Below, one piece after another: positions 45,421-57,095 of a DNA stretch of 64,000 bases. The DNA lies in NCBI GenBank assembly GCA_902728285.1, contig CACVBU010000050.1:3000919-3064918 (forward strand). The letters run 5' to 3'. The position numbers were made by a program, and so were the translations under genes. Every line of letters starts with the position of its first letter. Within the stretch, counting starts at the first letter, position 1. The notes beneath the pieces were generated by a model, which ran no database searches, had not been told where the DNA came from, and saw only the letters and a list, made by a program, of their open reading frames with translations. The DNA is from Clytia hemisphaerica (taxonomy: Eukaryota > Cnidaria > Hydrozoa > Leptothecata > Clytiidae).

Positions 45421-46703
45421 TGTGGGGCAAGTGAAGGCTCAAATACATGTGAGGAGCAACTTCTTAAGGTTTATGGGCCAAATCTAAATGCTCAACAGAG
45501 GAAGCAATTTAAAGAACGAAATGTGATAACAGAACAAACAACAAACATTTGCAAGCGTTGCTGTGAGGCTGGGCTAAGTGACATTTTTGTCAGGGAGGAA
45601 CGCGTGGGCATAGATGATACACCGACGGTTGTAAGACTGGATTCTTACTTGAAGACATCAAAAGGGACCTACCACGTGCACGAGAGGAAAGTCTTGACTT
45701 CGAGCATCTCCATCACTATCAGGCTGAAGAATGGCTACAGAGGCGACCGAAGTTACTTGTCAATATGATGAGACAGTTATGCAACATAACCGATGTTTCG
45801 AGCGGCAATGGCTTTGTCAAGCTGACCCTGGTAATCGAGCTAATTTATGGGTGCTGGAGTCCCAATATGGTGCTTCCGATATCGTTCTTGAAAAATCTGA
45901 TGCTCCATCGTGTTACACGGTCCAAACAGTCCGTTGAAGTGGCCTACAAACTTTCCCCAGCAGGCTCATACCCAACCATCACAGAATGGGTTATGCGTGA
46001 GGCCGCATTCCCTAAAAATATCCCAAATGTTGACCTCAAAGCAGTTTTCGATAATGGTCAGGTTATTGGCAAGAATTGGAAATTGTCTCCCCTATCCACA
46101 ATGCCTTCGAGTGTAATTACAGTACACGCCCAAATTGCAGTAGGACAGGATATGTTACAGTGGGAGAAAGAATGTAAGCAGAAACATTTCTAGTTTTCGA
46201 AGGATGTACCGGTCATGATTGAAGAAACTGCAGACGCGAAAATTTTAACACAGTTCCGTAACGAGTTTATTCAACAGCGGATTACTGTGCTAAAATCTAA
46301 AGATGACAAGAGGTTACCACAATGTTCGAGGAGAGGAAGCTATTCGAGGAGAAAAAGATTTGCGACCAATGCAACCGTGTATCAACGAAAAACCTGATCG
46401 TGTGCAAAAATTGTGTTGGTCATCTCTCTTGCAAAGAAATACTCACTCCCAGAACCGGGTGCTAAGGATAGAACAAAATCTTTGTATGAGCACGTGAAGA
46501 CAATTCCAAAGATACAAACAAAAATATGTGAATGTGTATGTGGTGAGCCTGACACGACCAACCCTAACAGTTATGAGACCATTGCAGATACCCTTTGCAA
46601 TCTTGGTCACAGAGCAGGTAATTTGTCCCAAATTATTTCTCTAAAATGTTATACAAGAAATCTAGGACATACAGATTTCCAACGACCTTTATGTAATCTC
46701 TAA
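45421..46703 (+). pseudogene. Decayed gene of an unrecognised zinc-finger/transposon-related family
   Basis: Three frames on the plus strand join into one plausible protein. First: EEQLLKVYGPNLNAQQRKQF, CKRCCEAGLSD (45430-45690). Then, from 45690 to 46193, LVNMMRQLCNITDVSS, IPLSF-like PISFLKNLMLHRVTRSK, GSYPTITEWVM, and VFDNGQVIGKNWKLSP. Near 46330-46440 there is a CxxC zinc-finger-like stretch (ICDQCNRVSTKN, IVCKNCVGHLSC). Last, at 46413-46703, CGEPDTTNPNSYETIADTLC. Motifs such as FDN-QVIGK and GEPD-NPNS recall a large family of uncharacterised proteins in cnidarian and sponge genomes (from memory, not searched). At least three frameshifts break it. Function unknown; the fragment at 2144-2535 may be an N-terminal piece of the same kind of protein. 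Confidence 0.45.
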
Positions 46704-47268
46704 CACCAAACTAAAAAAACCGATGTGGTCAATAAGTCTTTCCCTTCCTTGTACGTTCATAAAAAACTTAAGGTATGTGTACACCTTTTTTCCGATTTTT
46801 TGTCAAAAAAAATTGTTTCAGTCAAAGTGGAAAAAAAGTTACTGGATTTCATTTTGGTAAAATCCCTACAGGTATCGGAAGTGCAATGGAAGAAGTGTCA
46901 ACGCTATTCTTTGGAAGAGACCATAGAATATATCAAAAAGTACATAGAAATGTTATTTTTTTCTTAAAATACTAAATCTATTTTGCTATTAAGTGTACTA
47001 TATCACCGTGTATATATTTTTACAAGCCCTGGTATACTTCAGTTAAACCAATGTCAATTGAAGAAATAGATGGTCAGGAAATCGGGTTCGCGCGAGGCCC
47101 GAGGTTGAGATTTTTTCTATTTTGGTCACGTGATCAAAACGCATGGGTAGAAGTCGGCGGAGAAGGAGGAGACGAAGGTGCTACTTTAGGACTGAAACTT
47201 GTAATTATTTCAATTATTATACCGGGTGCGCCACAAAAAGGTTTCTCTCTTTGAAACTAATTTTCTCA
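46704..47268. other. No supported gene
   Basis: Overlapping short plus-strand frames (46725-46975, 47051-47352) have no recognisable domain. I cannot tell whether the missing N-terminal THAP part of the P-element transposase was here; no C2CH signature is visible. Confidence 0.35.
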
Positions 47269-48006
47269 AAATCTAAATTTTTTAAAAGAACCACTCCTAT
47301 TTCATTGGAAAGAAGAAAGATAGACTTAGATTTTGATGGGTCATTTATTTAATTCGATTCATTAGATCAAAAGTTATGCTCAATTGAATAAAAAAGTTAC
47401 TTTCAGAAAGTGCTCGAAAACGTCAAAAATCGACCTATCAAAGTTTTACTTTAAATTTGGCAATTGCAATAGCCTTTACATAATTAAGAGCATTTTTCTG
47501 TAACAAAACACATAAATTTTGAAACGAAAGGGTCGAAAGGGTTTAAAATCCTCATCAACATTAATCTAATTTGGTTTTACTGGAATTTTTCTTAGATTTT
47601 TGGTTTTAGACTGGATAAAGTCTATGTAAGGCTGGATCTACCTCGATTTATGAATTTTACCAGATTGTTTGGCCTTTTTCGACGAATTTTCTTCCTTTCA
47701 TTGAAATTCAACCTTATTTTAAAAAACTTCAACCTTCCTTTAAATAACAAAAGGTCATTTAGACAGCTAATTATCATTTTTAATGACTGAAACGGAAATA
47801 CTGATATATCATAAAACTATGCTTCTGTTTAATTTGATAGGTCGATTTTTAACGTTTTTGAGCATTTTCTGAAAGTAACTTTTTTATTCAATTGAGTATA
47901 ACTTTTGATCTAATGAATCGAATTCAATAAATGACCCACCAAAATTTAAGTTTATCTTTCTTCTTTCCAATGAAATAGGAATGGTTCTTTTAAAACTTTT
48001 AGATTT
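47269..48006. mobile_element. Foldback MITE with ~180-bp arms beside the P-element transposase
   Basis: The left arm (47269-47448, AAATCTAAA ... TTAAAAGAACCACTCCTATT ... AAAATCGACCTATCAAA) is inverted at 47837-48006. The 738-bp element ends within a few bases of the first recognisable P-element-like codons and may have truncated that gene. No clear target duplication. Confidence 0.75.
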
Positions 48007-48009
48007 CTA

Positions 48010-49184
48010 CTTTTAAAGAATCAGATACTGTTGCAACTACGGTATATCAACAGATCTTAAGTTCAGCTTCGCTTACTTTGCCACTGTGGGTGCCACGGGC
48101 TCTCAGTGATGTTACTTTTTTGGAGAGCTGTCTCCGTACTAGAGCTGACTTGCAAGTTAAGAGTAATTGTCACTGTGTTTGATATGGGGCTTCATTTAAC
48201 AGGGCTTTTTTTAAATACCACAAAGAGTTATCCCAGTCTTTCTCCAGTGTAATTTATAGGACAATAAATATGTTTCCCCAAGAAAGAAGGTTCATTTTCT
48301 TTTTCTCAGATGCTCCACATCTTATGAAAACTATGCGAAATGCTATCTATCACTCTCGCAGGGATGGCATAGGGACAAGAGATTTGTGGAACGGAAATCC
48401 AATTTTATGGAATCAAATTGTACATGTGGTTCAAGATGACATGTATCGCAGTTTGAAGTTGCTGCCAAAATTATCTCTGGCACACATCAACCTAACTTCA
48501 TACTCTTCAATGACTGTCAGTCTTGCAACACAGGTTTTGAGCTCAAAAATGTCAAGTGTCATCTATCGCTACTACCCTGAGTACAAAACCCCAGCCGACC
48601 TCTGTCAATACATGGATTGTTTTTTCGATTGTTTTAACGTCAGGTCTCAGGAGGAAGGAAAATTGAAAAGAAAAATCTTTTTAGAACCATTCCGAGATCA
48701 AAATGACTGGAGACTTGATTGGCTCCAAAACGTTTTTTTGGGTTATTTTGATAGTTGGAAGAGAAAGGTCTACTCGATAACAGATAAGACTGATAAGGAA
48801 AAGGAGAGAATGTTTATTCCCTATCAAACCGATGAAGGTATATGTATAAATGTTAGCTCACTTGTTGAATGAGTTAAATTCCTCTTAAAAAGTGGTGCTG
48901 AATTTGTACTGACAGAGAGGTTTTGTCAAGATGTTTTAGAAGAATATTTTGGTCGTCAAAGATGCATTTCTGGCTTCAATACAACACCTAGCGTTTTTCA
49001 GTTTGGGTACAATGCAAATGCTCTCCGTGTTCAAAGATTCATAACACCCACTCGAACTGGCAATACCAAAGGTGTTCACAGAGGAAAAAGGATGCCGTCT
49101 TGGACAGTTGTTGACAGCCGACCACTGAAAAAAAGGCGAACAAACCAGATTGGTGCAAATGGAGAAGATGCAAATGAGGAATAG
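48010..49184 (+). pseudogene. P-element-like transposase (C-terminal two thirds), broken by stops
   Basis: P-element (THAP9-like) transposases cut and paste DNA with a GTP-dependent RNase H-fold catalytic domain. The frame at 48179-49184 shows family blocks in order: YGASFNRAFFKYH (48190-48230), FFSDAPHLMKTMRN (48297-48340), LWNGNPILWNQIVHVVQDD, PKLSLAHINLTSYSSMTVSL, ATQVLSSKMSSV, and after 48872 LTERFCQDVLEEYFGRQR, then FQFGYNANALRVQRF. Only two in-frame TGA stops interrupt this stretch (near 48182 and at 48870-48872), so decay is recent. The N-terminal THAP zinc finger and the first catalytic Asp region are not found; a foldback MITE abuts the 5' side. It ends with an acidic tail and TAG. 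Not functional as it stands. Confidence 0.8.
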
Positions 49185-49639
49185 ATTTGAATAGAGGATA
49201 GTTGAACATAGTTTTTATGGCCAGTTTAAAAGCTCCCAGTTTAGTTTTATTAAGTTCTTCATATAAATATACTGTTGTGATGTACAAGTTTGAACGTTTG
49301 CTATTATATCGTTTCTAGTTGATTGTTATTTTATATTGAATGTTTTGAAATAATTTTTATGGACTGTGTTTGGGTCTGCAACAAAAAAATCACAATGTGT
49401 AGTTTAGTGGGAGTATTCCCTAAAAGTACTATTTGTGTACCTCCTGATAGATATAACTCACCATTGCCTAGTCCAAAGTCTAGGAGTGTCACTCAGTCTA
49501 GTCAAAAACCAACAATGGTAGCCAAGAAAAGGGGAGTTTCAAATTAAGTTAGATTTTACGAAAGTTGGTAGGGGTGGTAGAGGGTGAGTGGTGACAAAGC
49601 AGGATGGACTTCCTCAAGTGATATCTTCAAATTCATATC

Positions 49640-50170
49640 TATGTTCTGACCTTTTAAATTACTTTAATTTCTGTATCTATACTGTTACTTTCTTTTTACA
49701 GCAAAAAAATAAAATGCTCGAATTGTATTACAAAGATTGTGCTTTTGACCTTGAGTTGGCAGAAAATGATGCCCGTCTTAGATTGGACGGAAAAAGAGAG
49801 GCAAAAACCGGCAACGAAGACAACGACAGAACAAACAAAAAAAACTTTATGAACAAGAAATTGCACTTTTAAAACAAACAAACCAGGATTTACTAGAAAA
49901 ATTGAGCCCGTCAAACCTAAAGGAAAAAGAAGTGAGTATGGACATCGAGGAGAATAAAGACACTGACAAAACAAAGAACAAAACAACGGACAAGGACAAA
50001 AAGAAGGACACAGAAACAAAGAACACTAAAACAAACAAAAATTGTAAAAGCTGGAAAAAGCTGGTAAAATTTCAAGCAAAACCAAAAACGTTACAAAACC
50101 CTTACAGCAGCAAAGCAGAACAAAGAATCGTTACACCGCCATTACCCAGCCCGACGTACCCTTGTAAATA
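49640..50170 (+). pseudogene. Hypothetical lysine-rich coiled-coil protein, frameshifted
   Basis: A possible acceptor (TTTTTACAG near 49700) precedes frames encoding LYEQEIALLKQTNQDLLEK, then a highly charged stretch of K, D, E, T and N residues (residues like KDTDKTKNKTTDKDKK) and PPLPSPTYPCK before TAA. A run of eight A near 49836 breaks the frame. The Lys/Thr-rich, low-complexity make-up gives no family assignment. It could be an ORF1-like protein of a mobile element or a terminal exon. Weak call. Confidence 0.25.
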
Positions 50171-50173
50171 GTT

Positions 50174-50949
50174 TTCCAACCAATCAACCTTCCACCTTCA
50201 ACCTTCAACCTCCGACCATCCTTCAACCTCCAACTATCTGTCAAAGCTTACCATCCTTCCAACAGCAACAACATCCACTTCCTGACCAGGTAGAGAATTC
50301 AATTGACATTGGTTAAACACATGGCCACAAGCTGGCACCATCTTTTATATTTCCTAAGAGTAACTTGGTTGACTGTACTGTTTCATTCATATGGACCATG
50401 TTTTATTTACTATCATAAGTTTATACAAATTTCGTCAAATTGAACTACGTTCTCCCACAACGAGTGAAAACCATTTGGCTTCCCTCAGTGGCAACATTGA
50501 TGACTGGTAATGAAGACAGCTGTCAAGGAGGTCTACCTATTTATAATTTCAAATTTTTACTGCATATTGGGTAGTGCTAATTTCGTTAATTGGTATTAAT
50601 ACTTTCAGACAAAAGTTATCAAGGGCAAAAAGGAGTCCCATTATTCACAAATGAACCACTCTTTCATTTTGTAGGCGATGCCTGTTTGGAAGAGATCAAC
50701 AAGAAACTAAAGTATTGGCTGCCAGACACGGGGTGCCAGACATGAAGGAATGGTTGAAAGCTATTCGTTTGTTAGAAAAAAAGAGGTAACGAAATGAAGT
50801 TTATTTACTTGATAACAAAACCAATATTTACCACATAAAACTCGGGTAAACAAATATTTAAAAGATGAAACACAATAAAAAGGCAGTTATCAAAATAAAT
50901 GGAAATAATATAAAGACCAGATATAAATTCAAGTTCAATGGCCTATTTT
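50174..50949. other. No supported gene
   Basis: 50650-50790 encodes a short stretch (RDQQETKVLAARHGVPDMKE then WLKAIRLLEKKR) that could be a small exon on plus, preceded by a T-rich ...TTTTGTAG acceptor-like site. I cannot connect it to any gene. Confidence 0.3.
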
Positions 50950-51460
50950 TTCTTCCGTATTTGGGTCAGCTGTTTTTGATGTGTGGCTCGTTCTGCGTTA
51001 GTTTTTTGGCCCTTCCCCTTTGTTCCATACATTTTTGCCACCGTGTACAATGCAAGTGTATTCGATTTGTCAAATATCGTCTTTTGAGGTTATGGTTGGC
51101 CCGCACACCGAACGTGGACCCAATGGTCACACTCATTCACTTCTCGCATCCCATAAACCTATTGTTGATCTTAAATTCAACAGTTTTGCTGTTATCCACA
51201 GGTGAGTGTGCGACCAGTTCACAAACGGCACATCCGCTCTGAAGAGGGCGTGGCTCACCTACTGACAACTGTTGCTTTTTGCTTTCCCGTTTCTTCGGTA
51301 GTTTCAGTATTGGAGGCATTGAGTTGGATGGATTTTTGACCGAAAGCTTCTTTGGCCACTTGACCGGCCCTCGATTTTCTGGGACCTGAAACTGTGATGA
51401 GGTATTGATCAATGTTTGAATGTAGTTCAATCTATTTTTTGTGTAGGCCGTGCTAAAGAA
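50950..51460 (-). pseudogene. Fragment with a PHD-like zinc finger, frameshifted
   Basis: Minus-strand frame from about 51460 reads KNRLNYIQTLINTSSQFQVP, a Lys/Pro-rich linker, then SGCAVCELVAH and a long loop ending MGCEK. A 1-nt shift at about 51138 continues NECDHWVHVRCAG, giving the C-x2-C ... C-x2-C-x2-W-x-H-x2-C order of a PHD finger. A stop follows soon after, then a Lys-rich tail. The layout (basic linker plus PHD-like finger) resembles the C-terminus of the Jerky-like transposase at 55.4-56.0 kb on the other strand, so it may be a second copy's tail. Not a functional gene as read. Confidence 0.45.
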
Positions 51461-53135
51461 GAAGTTTTTGACGTGTAACTAAAACAATTAATAAAGTACC
51501 TTTACCATATTTATTGGTGGTATACTACTACTTAGATCATTTGCGTTGTTGTTGCTGTCACTCGTCACTTGAGTTTCAGTTTGTAACTTTTCCTAGTAAA
51601 TTAAAAGGAAGCATAAGCTGATGCTGATATCCTATTCCTTCCTCAAACTAGTTTTGATCAGCTTGATAAAATACACCCTTTTCGCCTTGTTTATGCAACC
51701 GCCTACGTCGTTAAATAAATGAAAAATGTATACATTACCATAATTCTACCATAACATTTCTCTTATTCATCCTTGAACCGTAGCTTGAGCTCGTATTGAA
51801 TACAGAACTTTGCACAAACAAATTTAATTTGAAAACAAAAAATTTTCTCTTTTAGCTACGCAAGACTTTTATTTTGTCTTGTGGTGATGAAAACACAGGC
51901 AAAAAGCAGACAATCCAAACTGTAGAAATTGACTTTATCCGGTCCACATTTAGAAAAGCGAATTTCTTCAGACGAGGTACAACATAATGTTTTTAATTCT
52001 GACACCCCTTTTTCAGCATCATAATTCTTTACCATGCAACAATAATGATAGATGGTACTGTATAAGACAATACGATGATTTTACGTATGGTATAATATTA
52101 CCTTGTATGGACTCAATTAATTATGTCATTCAGTCGATCTTACTAACATACCCAAATTTTTAGCATGCTAATTTCGCATTGAGCATGCTTGAAAAAATGT
52201 TTTTGTAAGCAAAATGTTGATCGTAAACAAACTCCTATTATTTCTAGATATCAACAGCCTCGCTTCCTTCGAGGGCGAAGAAGAATTGGACTTATTTACT
52301 TCGAAGACACCATCAAAGAACACAAGACTGTTAAAATGTATGCTATCTTAAGTAAACGTCAATTCCCAATGAAATAGTATTCATCACCAAATAAGAACGC
52401 AAAGATGCAAACAATATAGACAAGCTGACAATCAAGTATACATTACCGTAGAATCGTCTAATATCAACATGCGTCTTCTAAAGTCGACACCGGATCTGTA
52501 AAATAATCAAAACAAACCTTGAATGAAATTCTTGGTATCATTCTTATCGAACAAGTTCATCCATCAAACTAGAAGTTCAGTAAACATTGCAATCCTTTCA
52601 ATAAAAAAACAGCCAAATTATAAGCAGTTTCACACAACACACGAAACGCATGCAAGCTTCCTCGTAACTTTCTCGTGTCCATCATTAAAATTTTACAACT
52701 TTATTAAGCTTCAAGTAACGTGATAAAAACAATTCGCGCGCTTAGTCGACCTGGTTTCCCCGACCTTATTATTTATTGCAAGCACACGCTCAAGGCGCTA
52801 AGAGGGCGCGTTAAACTTCTAGGCGCCGCACCTAGCACACCCGGTCCCTTTTTAAGTTATTTATTATGTGCTCTCCGCCAGGGTGGGGAAGAAGAAAACT
52901 AACAAAAATAAAAAGATTTAACGGAGTAGAGAAATGCTCTTTTTATCTTTTATTAATAAATAAATTGTAATCAAGCATAAATCTCTGGGGGATAACTTCC
53001 ATCCGCACATCCGCTCATACCACTCTCTATTTTTCATAAAATAGAGAGGTTTTTTCAACTAAAGACTTATAGAAACATCATAATTAAAGGAGCAAATATT
53101 TCCCAGGAGAACGATCATCTTGGGATATTGTAGTG
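51461..53135. other. No supported gene
   Basis: AT-rich; a hairpin CTCTCTATTTT / AAAATAGAGAG lies at 53024-53048. The short frame at 52189-52377 has no recognisable domain. No repeat boundaries identified. Confidence 0.35.
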
Positions 53136-53142
53136 TATAAAA
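53136..53142 (+). promoter_or_regulatory. TATA box (TATAAAA) upstream of the Jerky-like gene
   Basis: TATAAAA is followed about 25-30 bp later by a plausible start site near 53165. A non-coding first exon would then run to a donor AAAG|GTGAGT (exon end 53232), with an acceptor ATATTTAG at 53436 just before the ATG at 53442. Inferred only from spacing and motifs. Confidence 0.45.
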
Positions 53143-53441
53143 TGGTATTCTGCATCAGAGAGCTCACACAGCCATCAAAGTCCTCTTCATTAGGACAGCG
53201 AGGGTGTCGTACACAAAGAAAATAATAGAAAGGTGAGTGCTGTTTAAATTTGTTTTAGTTAACTTTTTTGCATAGAGAGACTTCACTCTATTACTCTTTT
53301 ACAATCTTAATTTGCGACTGGAGTTTTTTGGTAGCTTTTCTAAGTTATCTGTGATATCTGAACTGTATGCTCCAATTTTCTGAGGATTCCTTTTGCCATT
53401 CTTTTATCAAAGTTTCATCTCTTTCGTAATATTTAGTGAAT

Positions 53442-55993
53442 ATGGCTCCTAAAGGCAATACATCAAAGCTGGAAAGAGAGGAAAGATTTCAGAAGGCGAT
53501 CAAGGCAGTTAGTTGGCGATGGCGAATCCGTTAGGCAAGCTGCAATCAGGTTCGACCTTCCGAGAGTCACCTTGTTGGGTCGGACCAATGGGAAAACTAA
53601 ATCAGGAATGCAGGCGCACCCATCACATTAGCAATAGATGAAGCAAAACGCTTTGTTGTAGTGAGTAACTTTCTTAAAGGCGGAATAAATGTTCAGTTTT
53701 AAAATATCAGAGCAGTGATAATCACTATTGGGTATTATTTGTGGGGTATTTTAATTTCAAAAAGCAGGCTTATAAAAACCTCTGCCTCTGGAAAATAACT
53801 TCACCTCTCTTTCCCAACAGGTTTTAAACGTGTTTGCACAATGGAAATTTCCAATTGATGGGACGACCCTACGTGAAATGGTGCAAAAATACTTTAACAA
53901 ATTGGGAAGAAATGTGAAATGTTTTAGAAACAATTTACCGGGAGACAAATGGTTGCGTGGGTTCAGAAAAAGAAATAACGTGACTGTGCGATGTGCGGAC
54001 ACAGTCAGCAGAAAACGCTTCAACGTCACAAGAAACGACCTGAAAGTAAGTGCACGTGTAATTTTGTGTTTTGAGCCTAAGGTCGGATGGAACTTGTAGC
54101 GGGTTTGGAAATTTTTTGAACTGCTTTTTGCTGAGGTCATCAACTTTGTTATAAGCGACCATAATTGATAACAAGGGTAAAATATAGAGAGGCCGATAGG
54201 GTTTGAATGAAATAAGGCTACTTTTTATTACACAGAAGTACCACGAAGAATTGTCAACGGCTGTAAAGGACGATTATGACGAAACTAATTTACAGGACGA
54301 TCCTGGGAAACAAAAGAGAGTAGAAAAATTGGAGCATTCAAAACAAGCTTACAGGTGTGTGAGAGTTCATTCCTGAAGCTTTCAAGTATTTCTTTTCGGT
54401 TTTTCTATTGTTTTGTAATTATTATGTAACGGGGAATTACTTCTATTTCCTACGCCTCATCACTTAAGAATGCTTACCTTTTTATCTGATTTTAGCATTA
54501 TGTACGTCGGTAATGCAGCCGGCACGTATCTTCCACCAATGATTGTATACAAGGCGGAACATGTATTTCAATGGACGTTATGTGCTCCAGAAGGAACAGA
54601 ATTTGGTTCATTCTTCCTCCAAACGCAACTCACCTTACACATTCACTAGACGTTGCCGTGTTCCTTGGGCTGAAGGCAAAATGGAGAAAAATTTTGACCG
54701 ACTGGCGAATGGAGGTAAGATTGAATAAGGACAAAGTTAGTTTCATGGAATTTAGAAAATGCTAAATTAAGTGTTCTTTAATATGTGATTAATTGTCGCT
54801 TTTTTCTACCCACAAATAATATCTGTGAGCTCAAACCCGCGTTAATGACCAGTAATCGCGGTTTTCTCCAATTTATTTTGACCACCAAAATTAGTGCTGG
54901 TGAAAATTAGTTCTTGAAGTATGTTTGGATGACACTAGTTATTATATCGTTTTTGGTAGCACGATTCCAAAGGCAGAGTTTCCACCGTTGGTATTCAAGC
55001 TGCACGAGACGCTCCAGTCAGATTCACTCGTCAGTGGTTTCAAGACTTTCGGCATCTATCCACTAGATCCAGAACCATTATTGAAGAAAATCCCAACAGC
55101 GGTAATTTGGAATTTTAACTTTAAAATTTTCTTTAGCAAAAAATTATTGTCTTATGTTATATGCTCACCCCTCACATTTCTCCCTGGAGTTTACTGCATT
55201 AATTGCCTCTGGAATTATGAGTAAAGATGTTTAACTCTAAATCATAAAACCGCCGTGGTTTGAAAAAGATCAATTATTTAAAGCCGAACTTCTTTCGAAT
55301 TAATGTTACCTTGTTTTGTTAATGTTACTAATTAATTCTTTTCCAGGAAGAGACAATATCAAAAGAAACAAACGTCTTGTTTAAACGAAGTCACTGTGCA
55401 GCATCTGGCTGGTATGCAAGAAGTAACGAAGAGAGCGGCAGAAAAAGAACGGCCAAAAAGACCCTCCAAGAAGGACATTGTGCCTGGGAGACCAATTTCA
55501 CCAAAGGATTTGTTATTGTCATCATCAAGTTCGACATTAACCCCGTCACGGTCACCATCACTGTCAAGATCATCATTCATTAACCCCGTCATCGTCGGCA
55601 TCAAGTTCGACATTAAACTCATCCTCATCAAGTTCATCATTAACCCCGTCATCGCCAGCATCAAGTTCGACATTAAATATCTCCACCACAAATTTCAGTG
55701 ATGTTGATGATGAGATTGAGAGCGCCGACGACGATAACATTTTAAACGAAGGTGAGAAAGGCGAAGAAATACAATCTTCCTAACCGTGTGGTGCTTGTGG
55801 TGGTTCCTGGAAAGATGAAGATCAATGGATCGAGTGCGAGGTCTGTGGACAGCCTTTTCATTTACACCGTGAATGTAGTGGGCTGAATATCTGGCGTGCA
55901 AATGTGCAAAAATATAACGTTGCTGCTTTACCGGCATATTATTGCGCGGGTTGTAAGAATTTTCAACCACCTGAAATAAAAAGAAAAATGTGA
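53442..55993 (+). pseudogene. Spliced pogo/Jerky-like transposase gene with C-terminal PHD finger, catalytic core deleted
   Basis: Exons with GT/AG sites: about 53442-53658, 53821-54043 (CCCAACAG| ... |GTAAGT), 54236-54354, 54496-54715, about 54960-55100 and 55347-55993. Domains in order: N-terminal Psq-type helix-turn-helix (GDGESVRQAAIRFDLP); CENP-B-type DNA-binding region (WKFPIDGTTLREMVQKYFNK, DKWLRGFRKRNN); DDE_1 start with the first catalytic Asp in YDETNLQDDPGKQK; IMYVGNAAGTYLPPMIVYKA; then directly ILPPNATHLTHSLDVAVF and WRKILTDWRME. The part between, which should hold the second and third catalytic acids, is absent. IPKAEFPPL and GFKTFGIYPLDPEP follow, then a Ser-rich linker and a PHD-like finger (CGACGGSW, IECEVCGQPFHLHRECSG, YYCAGC). 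Two frameshifts lie in exon 1, one in the Ser-rich part, and a TAA (55782-55784) precedes the PHD. AATAAA is at 55975-55980. Confidence 0.8.
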
Positions 55994-56079
55994 AATTCAT
56001 TATAAACCATATTTAATTTGTCTTTTTTTTTTAACATTTAAACCCTAACAAAGTCAAGTTGTTTTTGTTCGACCGCCTA

Positions 56080-56700
56080 GATATAGCAGGTGGGTAAAAT
56101 AGGTCAAAATTAGAAAATATGACCTCCTTTGGGTACCACCGTGGAGGGCCCCTGGAGGTCCCGGCCGGGGTTCCAGGGAGTTTGATCGGTGCCTACTGGT
56201 CAGGGGGATGTGAGGGTACACGCCTGCACCGTTGGGGGTCCTTCAAAGTTCCTCAAAGCGTCGTCAAAACAAGGCAAAAATTTGAAAATTCGTAAAAATT
56301 GGAAAAAAAATGACTTTCTTTGGGTACTACAGCGGACGGCCCCTGGGGGTCCCGGCCAGAGTTCTAAGGGGTCCAACCGGTGCCTACTGGTTAGGGGTGA
56401 AAAGAGGGTACACGCCTGCACCGGTGTGGTTCCCTCAAAATTCCTCAAAGTATCGTCAAAAGCCAGCAAAAATCTTTCTAACTCGCTCCGTGGACCGATT
56501 TCGGGCCTCCCGGACTGCGAACTGGGCTTCCTGAACCTGGGTGGGGTCCTGGGGGTCTCACTTTAAAGGGATTTTCGCATGCCCAAAAATCGCTATTTTG
56601 ACTCGCTCCTGTCTGGGTCGTACGGGTCGGGACCGATGCCCTGCGTCCATCCCAGCCCATCAGGACATTAAGGAAGGCCGTCCAGCTTCAAGAGCGCCCT
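56080..56700. repeat. GC-rich block with a 191-bp tandem duplication
   Basis: GGGTACCACCGTGGAGGGCC at 56131 recurs diverged at 56322 (GGGTACTACAGCGGACGGCC), 191 bp apart, and both copies continue with GTGCCTACTGG, GGGTACACGCCTGCACCG and CCTCAAAG. Base composition is clearly more GC-rich than its surroundings. A similar GC-rich block lies at 58190-58370. It may be the 5' region of a retroelement (a Penelope-like RT lies downstream on the same strand), but no boundary proves that. The overlapping frames are not genes. Confidence 0.6.
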
Positions 56701-57095
56701 TAAAACTAATCTCATAACTGATCACCATTGCTAAGGCATATGATGATCTGAAAAGTTTATCCAGCGGAATTTTACAAAACCGGCTGGGGGTCTGGGAAAA
56801 ACTATGACACGTGACCAGATACCGGTATCCGATTGGCCCGCAGTTTTCAAAATTTATTTATTATTGTATAGGAAACAACTTTTTGTAAGAACTAAAGTAG
56901 CAAAAACCTCTATATCTTTTGAAGTATTGAAAATTTTCAAAGAATTTTTTTCAGATGATATAAGGTAATTGTACATGGAACAATCTGAATCTTCACCTGC
57001 CAAAAGTACTAATTTTTTTGCTGCTGGAATGCCCTTTGAGCACCTGAAAATATCATGGCTACAAAACGGAAACAGTTTCATTTAATTTGGAGTTT

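Noticed and set aside
53024-53048. Hairpin CTCTCTATTTT/AAAATAGAGAG as a terminator
   Set aside because: Rho-independent termination does not apply in an animal nuclear genome and no gene ends there; probably a minor repeat relic.
55359-55691. Met/Leu/Asp-rich minus-strand frames
   Set aside because: Shadow of the Ser-rich linker of the Jerky-like transposase on the plus strand.
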